NCBI GenBank assembly: GCA_024336345.1
Contig: JANFOG010000003.1
Location: 1,866,501-1,930,500, forward strand
Origin: Mariannaea sp. PMI_226
Taxonomy: Eukaryota; Ascomycota; Sordariomycetes; Hypocreales; Nectriaceae
Length of the DNA: 64,000 bases
Reading direction: 5' to 3'
The position numbers were made by a program, and so were the translations under genes. The stretch's first letter is position 1. Each line of letters opens with the position of its first letter. Below, in pieces: positions 12,969-23,921 of the stretch. A model generated the notes under the pieces. It was given only the letters and a program-made list of their open reading frames with translations, was not told where the DNA came from and did no database searches.

Positions 12969-14615
12969 TCACTTGCGGTGGCGTCCAAACATACTGTTCC
13001 ACATATCCCGAGGCGAACGAGGGGACGGAGGTTCTGATCCTGAATTTAAACGACGACATTCGTCTTCATCTCCATTGTTCTTGCTCGACCGTCGTCCCTC
13101 GCTGCCTCCACGTCTGTGAAGGATTCTGAACAAGTCAAACCGCCTACGGACTTCCTCTTCGTCTTCCTCCCAGACAGATTGAGTTGGAAGCTCGGACCCG
13201 ACACTCGGAGGAGGGTTCAGGGTTTTGGAAACTTTGGAGTTCTTGACAGCCTTGATTGCCTTGGCAACCCTAGGAACTTTTGAAGGCTTTGAGGGAGGAG
13301 ACTGAAGTTTTGGCACTTTTCTTAAGTCTGGAACAGACTTTTTTGAGAATATTGATCGAGATGCCAAATCAGATGAGGGAAGGTGCATAGCGGAGCGGTT
13401 TGTGGGGAGAAATCTATGCTCATCGCGAAGGATGACCTTGAGACACGTCTCAGCTTCAGAAAGTTGGTATTCCGAGGATGTCCTCTTAACGGCTTCCAGG
13501 GTAGCGCCAGTAGATCCGAAACTTAGGAGACGGTGCTTTTCGACTGGGGTGCTTGGGGTGTGCTCAGCATTAGAATCAATTGTCTCGGTCGTGAAGCATT
13601 CAGTCAGTAGGAGAGCTTGAGAGGAGTCTGGTCGAGATAAGATGGGCGTAAATTCATCCCAGTCATCTTCAATGGGAGGTAAAACTAGATCCAGACTGGG
13701 AGGCTTTTCGGGTGAGGAAGGCACAGTTTCAGCCTGATCGCTCATGATAATCTCATCAAGCGGGCGAATGAAATCTTGACCGCAGCTCCCAGTGATTGAT
13801 TTCTGCTTTGGAGGGTCACGAACAATCTTCGCCAAAAGCTCCTGAAACGCCTCGAATCGGACTTCTTCATCGGTCTTGTCCATGTCTTGGGACATGTCGC
13901 GGTAGTGATCAGCATTGAGGTGTGGTTCCGTCCTAGGATAAGCAGGTTCAGGCCGGTTGGTCTTCTGAGGCTTCTGCATCTGGCGGGAGCACTGCCAGGA
14001 TGGTGTGTTTGATGTTGTTCTGGGCGGCAGAGGCAGTGGCTTCGGGAATGGTGAATATGCCGTTACAGGCTTTCGATTTTGAGGCAGGGTGTTTTGATGG
14101 CTCCAGGGAGGTAGTGGGTGATCCTCTTCTTCTCGGATGTGTCTTTGCGGTGCAGTTCGAGGCCGAGCGTGAGGGGGAATGGCAGGAAGTGGCTTGGTTG
14201 GGGGAGGAGATGGTTGCTCTAGTGAACCAAGCTCAGCGGCGGTCAGCTGAGCGGGATATTGCTGATTACTGAGGAGTAGTTGGACGTCTTCTCGAGTTTC
14301 TCCAGGACCAGGTTGGAAGAATGAGTTCCATATGTCGTCGGAGGTACGTTGATATCGGAAGTTAGATCTCGAGTGGTGATGGTCTGTCGCCTCATCGAAC
14401 GACTTTTCTGATTCACTGCGGTCGTCAATGAGGCCGGGGACAGAACTGTTGGACCCAACCGATCCTCCTCTGCCTTTGGTCATGACTGGTCGATTTGTGG
14501 TCGGTTGGGGACTGCTCTCAGCACGCGAGCGTGTGTTGCTGCTGCTTTCAGGGAAATGCTTGCGGACAAGCTTGAGGTTAAACAACCTGCTTGGCTGCTT
14601 GGTCAGGCTGCCCAT
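12969..14615 (-). CDS. Uncharacterised disordered protein, 548 aa
   Basis: A single uninterrupted frame from ATG at 14615 to TGA at 12969, with no intron needed. The protein is mostly low-complexity: proline-rich between about residues 130 and 215 (PPPTKPLPAIPP, PLPLPPRT), acidic patches, and a lysine/valine-rich basic block near 440-470. I see no enzymatic domain, membrane segment or signal peptide. The motif D-[IM]-W-N-S-[FM]-F occurs twice, at residues 94-100 and exactly at the C-terminus (537-543), followed by GRHRK. The proline motifs could bind SH3 or WW domains, which would fit a scaffold role, but that is inference. I do not recognise a named family. The coding call rests on length, clean ends and conserved-looking terminal motifs. 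Confidence 0.7.
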   Translation of the reverse strand: MGSLTKQPSRLFNLKLVRKHFPESSSNTRSRAESSPQPTTNRPVMTKGRGGSVGSNSSVPGLIDDRSESEKSFDEATDHHHSRSNFRYQRTSDDIWNSFFQPGPGETREDVQLLLSNQQYPAQLTAAELGSLEQPSPPPTKPLPAIPPHARPRTAPQRHIREEEDHPLPPWSHQNTLPQNRKPVTAYSPFPKPLPLPPRTTSNTPSWQCSRQMQKPQKTNRPEPAYPRTEPHLNADHYRDMSQDMDKTDEEVRFEAFQELLAKIVRDPPKQKSITGSCGQDFIRPLDEIIMSDQAETVPSSPEKPPSLDLVLPPIEDDWDEFTPILSRPDSSQALLLTECFTTETIDSNAEHTPSTPVEKHRLLSFGSTGATLEAVKRTSSEYQLSEAETCLKVILRDEHRFLPTNRSAMHLPSSDLASRSIFSKKSVPDLRKVPKLQSPPSKPSKVPRVAKAIKAVKNSKVSKTLNPPPSVGSELPTQSVWEEDEEEVRRRFDLFRILHRRGGSEGRRSSKNNGDEDECRRLNSGSEPPSPRSPRDMWNSMFGRHRK

Positions 14616-17600
14616 CTTGCAATAAGTTTAAGGAGAGTATGTTGTGAGCAGCGTATCAGGTTGCAAGAGTATGGTAAACGAACGGTCTGTTTGAAAGGCC
14701 AACCCAACCAGATTCAGGGAGGGGACAGTAATATACAAATAATCAATTAGGAGGCCCGGTACTCCGTACACAAAGCTCAACGACTCTTTTCTGAGACACG
14801 ACTGTAGCGGCCGGGGCATCCATTCACACACCCAAAGCACTGGTGCGATCATATTCAGATTTCGGTAAAAGAGACCCCCCTCCCCCTCCCCTCCTCTTCC
14901 TCCTCCTCCCCCTAGGCAAGACAGGAAGCGGGGCATTCCTGCTCCTGCCTCTGAATAACTGGAGCAGCCCCAACCATCGTCTTGACTATACTGGGACTGG
15001 AGGCGTGTTGCTCCTCCCCAGTGTGCTGGGGCCAGATCGCCAGAATCCAGCATGCAGGACCTCGATCGTAGCTCCCAGCTTGCTACCCTTGCATCATCAA
15101 GATGTGGAGGGTAGGAGGAGAAAGTGGCCTGAGCACAGCACTTGCTAAAACTAGGTACGGCAGGGTCCTGGTGCGACTGGTCAAGCTCAAAACCGTCCTC
15201 TCAGACAAGCCGTCTCAGCAACGCTCAGAAAACAGAAGGGTAACAAGACGAGGAAAAAGAAAACAAAAACATACTGCCCGTAATGGGGCCAGATTACTCA
15301 TCCCGTTGGTTGGGAAGATGGGGTCAGAGGAGGGGAAGCATGAGAGTGAAAAAAGAAAAAGAAAAAGAAAAAGCAAGTACATGGCACAAGCACACCTTCC
15401 TGGCGCAGTCCCCGAGAGAAAACATAGTAACAGAAGCAAGAGAGAACAGATACGCAATTGAGCAGGACAGACTTCATTCTCGGAGAGTAAAAAGACACCC
15501 TCCGCCTCTCCTAGCAGACACTTGTCACTGAAGCGTCAACTTCCCAAACTCCGCCTGCTTCTGGGCTATACAGCCGGCCACTTCCACGGGGAAGAGCTGA
15601 TCGGATTGCAATTCAGCTGGACGGGCTTCCAGTAAGTCCCTGTCCTCTCTACCAAACCCCGGTAACAACCAGCTAGCTGATGACGGCACATCATGTAGTC
15701 TCCCAATCGATCGGATCCAGACGCCCTAAGCCAAGCTCAAGAACACGGTTCAGATGGGGCACAGGCCACCGGGAAGTGCGAAATGATCTGCGAGGGGCTG
15801 GGGCACGGCTCTTTGACTCAACCATCATCGTACGGACGGTAGGGTCCGTAGTGTCCCCGAGACGGTTTCGCCCCTCGCAGAATTGCGTCCGCCCTGGAAA
15901 GAGATACGCCATGACGACACGTAGTAGCAAACCAGTTGAGGGTAATCCAAACGGCGAGGAAACCGCCATGCCCGGCTGGGCATGGGAACATGTCTGGTCA
16001 AGCTCAGACGAAAGTAGGTTCGTAATGAGTTCGAGCGACACAGCTACTCGTTGCCATGTTCTACATCCCGAGCCGTGCTTCTTTGCTTTTTGCCTCGACA
16101 GAATGAGGGGTGTGTTGTGGATGGCAACGTATCGAGGCGGAGCCTTGAGACAATGTTCCTGATGACTGAGCTGGCAACACCATCCGAACAAAGCTCTGGG
16201 GACAGAGGCCCGCGGCAACCAAGGGCACAACAAACGAAAATGGCTTGTTGTTGTCGCTGGTGGATTTGTAGCATGAGAGCTGATGGTTGATTGGTGGACT
16301 GGTGGAGCAGAGGGTTTAGATGACTGGAATATGTGGCAAGCGACTCGATTCCCACCTTGCTTTCTTTTTCTCAAGGCTTACTTCTTGGTGGTGGAGGCGT
16401 GGTTTCAAGGTGTAAAACGTTGCAAAGCTGATGTTTACCGCAGCCAAAGAGTCGCCCGCAGTAGTAGCATAGTCCCGTGAAAACAGAGATGTTGGGCAAT
16501 TGGATACCAAGCTGCGGCGGCAGGCTCGTAGTGGGTTGCGGCAAGAGGAAATGCAACCCTGATTGACCAGGCCCATGAGCTTAGACAATGGGAGGTTGCA
16601 GCTACGCTTAGTTCTTGCACTCCGCCACGCCAATGTCAATTGAGCCTCGAGCCCTGATCTGTCACTTTTCAGAATTGACACTCAGCAGAGCTATGTACGC
16701 ACTCACTTGGACGGAGCACCATGTTGCTCATCTATCATCCACCCGTCTTCTCGCCTTTGCTCCTTGCCCCTCTGCTCTGTTCCCCTATTTTACCTGTCTC
16801 TCGTTTCTCGACCGTGTGAGTGTCTCTAAACCTCCCTTGCTTTTTTCTACCTGCAAAAGGCCAGAGAAGGAAGCCCACCAGAACCAAGGAGAAAACATCA
16901 GAGGAGGGAGGGAGGCCCGACATCAAAAGTAGGCCACCACAAGCTTCGCAGAGTGTACACATGTACTTCGTTCGAGATACATAGAATACTAAAGTACCTC
17001 TTGTTTCCCTCCGACTTCAAAACCCAGCTATCCAGTCTTCATTTCATTGTTTGCAACTCGATCTCTCTGTCCAGGACCTACCCAAGAAGCCAAAGTGTAA
17101 GAATGTGCCGCTATTCTCAATATACAGGTCCATTCTCCGCTCCACCTATATCTGAAGTGCTTTTTACAAAGCACATCGATATATCCCCAGCTAAGCCCGC
17201 AGTCCGCCGTTTGTGTGCCGAGGTTCCCCATCCTTGCATTTTGCTCGATGTCTCATTTTCTCTTGCCTCTTTTCTCATATTTGCTCTTTATAGCTCTTCG
17301 TCTCCCAGTTTACTTCGTTTCCCTTCACTCAAAGTGCCGTGCCTCTCCCTACATGGCCTTGCGCCCCTAGGGCTGATCAGACTATCGATACTCTCACGCC
17401 GAGCCAGTGGGTTAAGACCCCCCGGCCTGGTGGACCATGCTTTGGAGCAGCTCTTGTACTGATTCAGGGATCAATTGACATGTCGATCGTGGTTCTTGAC
17501 TTTTAGTTTGAGCTGACTGGATCCAAGACTCTCGCTCTGGGGCCGTAAAATGTCTCGCCGAATATCTCGCCATGGAGGATGGCCTCAGGGGCCATCATCT

Positions 17601-20600
17601 TCAACATGAAAAACATCTTTGCGAAGTGCCTTAACCTTTTGTATAATATTTTTACTCTCATGCTAAAAATCCTAGTGTTGAGCCTGGTCGAAGGTTTTTA
17701 CCACCGCGTCAACTTCCGTCTGTTACGATGAAATGCATTATGTACTTGAGGTATTAGAGCCGCCCTCTCTCAATGTCTCAACTGCACAGTACGAAAAAGC
17801 TATCAATGGTATGACTCTAGAAACGGTCTTGCTGCCGGTAGTGTAATTTCTCTTGTAGGAGTCAACGGCAGCTCCAAACATACAGTTGCTCCTATTGGTC
17901 TCTTGTTTTCATTCGAAGGTGGTGTTTCGCCTTCATTTACGACTCTGCAGACATGGGCGGACTGACTCGGGGAAGATGGAGACTAGCACAGAGGCTCGCC
18001 TATTTAGTTCAATACATCTACTGTTTAACGATATGAGCTCCCCATTTGCATTGCTTTTTTGGACCCTGATACGAGAGTAAACGCCACTGCCCCAGGTCTT
18101 GATCACCTCGGGGGCCACGGGAGTCGAACTATGCAATGACACGGCTCCCATCCGTGTGGACGAGCTTTTCAGATGACGCATAATGAGAATGATTTAAGTT
18201 TTGACAGTTACTCCGTGTGGGATGCTTGAAAGTGATCATCTGCGACATTGGTGGAACACTGACACCGAAAGACGCAGGGTGGGAGTTAATAAAAAAAGAG
18301 TTCTTAGGGCGTTGGCAACCTCTACCCTGTATGTGGCTATACTCCGTTATAGTTGATAATCTGAACTGAATACCATATTCTATTTCGGATAAGTAATATT
18401 CTGCCGTACGCAAACTAAATAGTACTATTATTCAATATACTTGTGCTATCCAGGAACTCTGCCGAGGTTGGTAGCAAGGCGAATGGTCGAATGAGCTCTT
18501 ACGCGGTTGGAAAGCAGCAAGATACTGTCCACCGAGCAAGATGGATACAAGATATGGACAATAATGCACACCGTCCAAATTTGCTGACTAGGACACAGGC
18601 TTCTGGGCTACAACACCACGCCCTCTATCACGAAGCAGATTGGTTTGTCGATCATGATGCATGTCTGACGTTGACACAGTAACCCTTCCTTGAACCTGCA
18701 GTAGTATTGTGGCACCTAACTGATAAGGCGTCTTATTGTCTGGCGCATACAAGGAACACATTAGGATTTCTAGAACATTGGTGTATTCTCGTGGGTGATG
18801 TGCAATCCGTGGTCTTCAACTGGATGGATCTGCAGGGTCTTGCAAGAACTTGAACCAGGGGCAGAATCCACGGAAATGAATAATTTGGTAACACTGGGAG
18901 ACCAGCAATGGACAGACTCAAGGCAGGCCAGCTTAATCCTCCGAACGACAGCAAACTAACTACATAGCATGTATCTGGGAAGCCGAGTACGGAGTACGGG
19001 GACAAGGAAGAGAGCAGGTAAGGTCAAGGTCTCCATCTCCAATCAGGTCCTTGCTCGGTGCGTCGTAACACACAGCAGAGCAGCAGCAGCCGGCTACGTT
19101 TATTCTAGGTCGGACGATCCAGAGAAGCATGCAAGATGTAAGCGGGGCGGCTCATGGGCATGGTCCTCTTGAGGACCGGGATGCCAGAGGGACGACCATG
19201 AGAAAGTCGTGCCAAAAGAGATAATCCTGTGGGTTGAGAGACATGGGAATTGTGAGTATTGATAGTGGAATATTTCTATCCGTGCAGAAGGCCCTTTTCC
19301 CAAGGCAACTCAGGAGCAGCAGGGCGTCGAGTCTCCGCCGCTTACGCCGCCGTCGGTGCTGCACCGTACGTAGTGTGCGTGGCTCCCGCCCATCGCCCAT
19401 CCTCTGTTCCATTCGCATCTTGCTATGGGGGTTCAATGAATCCAGCCTCAATGCGGAAAAGGGTATTGAGCCCGCAGCTAAGAGATAGGAAGGTCATATT
19501 TCACTTCTAACTTTCTTTGTTTTTGTCTTGGACTTCCGTCCTTGTTTTTTCTTCGGCTGTACCTTTGGGGCAGACCTGGAACATGCAGAACCTGCAGGGG
19601 GTATGCCAGATGCTGTGCGCCCCTGCTCGACAAATTTCGGCTTCATTGTCACAATGAGAGACAATAAGAGTAAGTGAGGGAGATCTGGAAAGGGATCAGG
19701 AAAACGCGATTGTGGCAGCATTTCACGACTGATTATCAGAGGACGCCCCGTACGATAGACCAAGCGTCGGACGGTTAGTGTCAGTGCAAGATGAGAACCA
19801 CTACGGAGCACTTTTAGTTTTTATTTTTTTTTTCAAATATTGGGTTATTCTTGCAGCACTCACAGCACATTGCACATGGCATGGACAAGTCACGGTGCAT
19901 CGATCTTTCCAGGGGGATCCCGGCAACAAGTCGCCCAGCACAACCAGCTGCTCGGTGCTGTGGAGTGTGGCCTAGCAGGATGAGGAACAAGATCCGGTGG
20001 TCAGGGTGTGATTGAGCTCTGCTTGACAACACAGAACACGACGGAGGCAAAGGAGAATAATTTAGTAATAATTATGGTTCATCTTCGGGCGACGTTCATG
20101 ATCAGCACTGGGCAGGGAACTGCCAATCGGCCCTCGCCTCGTCTTCCCTTGTGGATTTGTGAGCCACACCCTTCATCTCCATGCCAGGATTGCTGGGCCT
20201 AGGAGCGGGAGGCCAGTCATGGTATGGTTGGTTAGAGCTGTCGACTCCTCGTACCACGTTGCTGACCACGGTTAACCCTGCTAGACATGGATTCCTTAAA
20301 TTGAAAACTTTGAAGCCGAGAGGATGTCTGCTCAGTAAGGTAGGTACAGTACGGAGTAATCTGTCCTGTGTTTGAAGATGGGGTATGTCGGTGTCATCAG
20401 TCATGCTCATACTTCTGTGAGGACGTAGAACACACTACAGCAGATGGCCTTGTTGACACGACGAATCGGAATTGGCAGAAGCGAGCAGATGCAGGGACTA
20501 ATATGGTAGTTGGAGACGAGGATGAGTTCTCTTTTCACAATGGCTCAAGGCAAATATATGGTTCAACGAGGAGCTCTTGTGCTGTTTCCCGAAGCACGGC

Positions 20601-22647
20601 GCTGGACACCAAGCTGCAGTCAAGCGCGCTTGGACGAGGGACAAATGAGGGCAGCATTACCATTGGTATCTATAAAGGGCGGCCCAAATGTACATGCATA
20701 CACCTTCGTCGTATTCTGTATGGTTATCTGTGCAAAAAAAGCTAACACATCACTGCATCCGCATTTATGAGGAGATGCTGTGCAGACCTGCTTCTTGCAT
20801 ACATGAAACTGTTGTAACAGTGGAGGACGAGGTCAACCGTCAGCCAGTCCCCGAAACAGGGCTTTCACGCGCGTCAACTAGCGACTTGCGCACTGGTACC
20901 TTGCGCATATCGTTTCGGGCTGAGCCCCATCAAGACGAAAGGGAGACATCACCAAGCGCCGTACGCCGTCGTTTGGGCCCATCCTGGACTCCCGAGACGG
21001 GAGGGAGGACGGGAGAGCTACGCAAGCATTTGGCGCAGGAAGTTAATTAATTTACTAGTTATTCGCCCTGGCCTCCTATGTAGACTACTATTTCGTGCGA
21101 CAGCGAAGAGACGGATGTGAAATGACGAGCGCAAGTCCAAATACGGAGCGGTATTGGGCTGATCATGATGCGCCAGAGAGAAAAAAACGTCACTAGAATG
21201 GAGCTGACGGCCCCATCCATGTTGTAAAGAGGAGGGCCAAAGCGACTAGGGGAGGACGCCAAAGATACCGAGAGGACGGGCTGGGGCGGAAGAAAGCAAA
21301 GTGGGAACGTTTCGCCCCAAGACCATGACCGTCAAGGAAAGGTTGAATCGGTCGCTGCGGTCCGCTGGCAATGCGCTGGCCGAGATGGGGGATCAATGGA
21401 CGAGGGAGGGTGAGCTCCGTAAGTGGTGAGAAAAATGGGTTATGTATGGATCTACTATGTAGGCCTGGCCCTGAGTTGGCCATGGAACTAGAGAACTTGG
21501 AAGCCGGTGGAAGCTGGAAGTGCAGCCGCACATGACGATAGATTGGACGATGTGTGATGTTATGCATGTCTAGTTCAGCGAGCCCAGTCAGTAATTACCT
21601 GGTTATGACAGATTGCGCCGTCCGGCACTTTGTAGTTATGTAGACTTGTGCGAATTATGGACAGTGGGGAACTGCTTGCGGTCGCTTTTCTCGCCTGCCA
21701 GTTCAGATTAAACGTCGGTGCCCTGGCCCCTGAGCCCCGTCCGTCCATCACATCAAGCGATCTGAACTTGCTTGCCTTGTCCTGCCGAGGAGGATGATGC
21801 GCGAGAGTTGCGAAGCGCGTCTTTTTTCCCTCCTTCCCTCTCTCTCTCTCTCTCTCTGAATGTGGATTATCATGTTACCCCCTTGATCGTCGCCGAAACT
21901 TTGTCTCTTTTCTTCCCTTTGTGTGTCTCTGTTCCTCTTGGACCGATAGCAGCATCTCCCTCTCACACGTCGCAAACACCGCGTCGCATCTCGAGTCTGA
22001 TGGTGCTCCTTCGACTTAGTCTTTAGAGCCCCAGCTGCGCCATTGGGCTGCGAACCATCTGTCATTGTCACGCCCCATCCCCTTCGCGCGGCCACTTACC
22101 TTCGGTTTCGGGACCCTGCTAAAGTTGCACGCGTGTGGTTGAGTCGCAAAGTCTTTGTCTGTAGTCTCTTCCAAGTTGCGCCGGCCTTGGAAGCAAATCG
22201 GCTGTTGAGGAACGAGGAACAAGGCATACAGTCACGTCTTGTCGCGTGCACACTTTTCTATACGCACAGCGCATCAAACTGCATACAACCACTTTGATAA
22301 TCCAAGGATCAAGAACCAAGTGTTGAGGACCAAAGGTCGTCCGCCTTGACAAGTTCGCCGCCATCTGCTGCCCTACTTGTTGGGCAGCCAGGAATAAGTC
22401 TCCAGCATCGAGATCAGTAGCCAACCAGACGACAACCACCACAAAGTTGGGTGTGTCACTCTCTTTTTTTCTTTCAAAGCATCCTCCTCGCCCAACTCAA
22501 ACACACGAATTCGTTCGGTTCATTCGCCATCTTGGGACATCGATCTTGGGGACTCGTCGTTCCTGACCAACCCACACACGTACCACTCGAACCTACGATC
22601 AGAGAGAGCTGGAAGAAGAAAAGGAAAGAGGAGCCAATGCGTGCATG
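14616..22647. other. Gene desert, about 8 kb
   Basis: No frame here has domain content, a plausible start context plus splice structure, or coding-like codon use. The longest open frame (minus strand, 15691-16374) has an arginine/serine/proline-rich product typical of chance reading in GC-rich DNA. The region includes a (CT)n tract near 21838-21857 and TACGGAGTA motifs at 14760, 18988 and 20350. It may contain non-coding transcripts or long leaders, which I cannot test. Confidence 0.45.
21838..21857 (+). repeat. (CT)n microsatellite
   Basis: About ten uninterrupted CT units in the gene desert upstream of the coiled-coil protein gene. Such tracts are common in fungal promoters and leaders. 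Confidence 0.85.
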
Positions 22648-23921
22648 AATACCGTCCAAGCTATTGAGCATTGACAAGAAGCAATTGGATACCCAAGGCT
22701 GCCGCGACAAACGAAACAGCCGGTTTTCCAAGATTGAAATAGAGAAAAGACGGGAGCACACGCGGTTGGCTGGCTTGGAAGTTGGGAATCACGGGCATTT
22801 TCTTTTGCCTGTAGTCCGCTGACGCTCTCACTGGTCCAGCCTTCACTTTCAGGCACTTAGGCCTGTGACCTTAGGCGCAAGCGGGCGCTGAGCGGAACCA
22901 AGCCGGGTTGCCAGCCTCCCGCATTTTTGGCGACTTTTTCCCTGCCACCAGCTTTTCCAATTAATCAACCAGAGATTGCCGGCCAGTCTTCCATTTCCTC
23001 TCCCTAGACTTCTTCTACCTGAAGACAGTTTTAGTAGGGTTGTTTTCAACTTTTTTTTTCCCCTTGTTCCAGAAAGGGCCTGTTTTTTTCTTACCTCCAT
23101 TTTAAATTCCTCCGTGCTTGCAGAGTCTCGAGTCCAAGCCTAGCTCGAGGCTTTGGTCAAAAAGACCAATTGTTTTATCTTGCTTCACCTGCTCCAACGA
23201 GAGCTCGACCCCACACACCATCAAAGTCACATCACCTCATCACCACACCAAACCGCCAACGAACAACAAAAAGCACACGCAGCCACCAGCGCCCGCTGGT
23301 GAAGCACTCACCTTGTCACCCATACCACCAAACTCATCCTCTACTCCGCTCCGCTCCGCAGTCGTGTCCGTCCCACGTTCTTCGTCTGCCCCTTACGACC
23401 GTCACGACCTTCACGAGTCCACGTCCCTCCCCAAGCAACGCCAGCAGTCTAGACCGCTGCATACAGACGCCCCTGATCCTCCTGCTGAGCGAGTTTCCAC
23501 TCCGTCCTCGCAGCCTCGAAGTCTCCGTCGAACACCTAAGTTTGAAGGCTCACCAAGCCCAACTCCTCGTCGGGTCCACGTCGAAGCCGCATCTGTCGGT
23601 TTTACGCCCAAGCCGATCGCGGCAGCTGTCGAAGAACTGCCAGAGCACCCAACGGTTCTGGGGCTTATTCCTCTTCATTCAGCACGGCGCCCCTCTCGTC
23701 GCCGACGACGTCTGTCGCAGGGTTTACTTGACGACCCTGACGAAGTATCTTCCGAGCTTCCCCAATCTCCTCCTCGCCGATCTTCTTCCCTTCGCGCTAC
23801 TGAGCCACATCCTGTAGTCCGCATCTCCAAGCACACGCACAGCGCTATTCTCTTTGCTCTCGAGGAGGCGTTGCGCAATCCCAACCCTTTCACCCCAGAC
23901 CTAGAAGAAGAATCTGCGAAC
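22648..23921 (+). promoter_or_regulatory. ATG-free leader or unrecognised N-terminal coding extension
   Basis: There is no ATG in any plus-strand frame from 22648 to 23921 (1,274 nt). The last ATGs before it are at 22637 and 22645, and the next is the start at 23922. Within it, the frame of the downstream gene is open without a stop from 23106 (after TAA at 23103) to 23921. The last 40 codons before the ATG read like real protein (SAILFALEEALRNPNPFTPD). Either this is a very long ATG-purged 5' leader, or translation enters it from an upstream exon or a non-AUG codon. A potential splice acceptor TTGCAG ends at 23123 and another, CCGCAG, at 23361. Confidence 0.6.

Noticed and set aside
15691..16374. 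227-codon open frame on the minus strand
   Set aside because: Ser/Pro/Arg-rich product with no domain, no splice context and overlapping long frames on the other strand; typical of chance openness in GC-rich DNA.
18105..18185. tRNA-like sequence on the minus strand with GTTCGACTCCC (B-box match) and a five-base stem with a seven-base loop carrying GGG
   Set aside because: The T-stem arms do not pair, no D-arm is present and there is no matching acceptor stem. At most a degenerate tRNA fragment; more likely chance.
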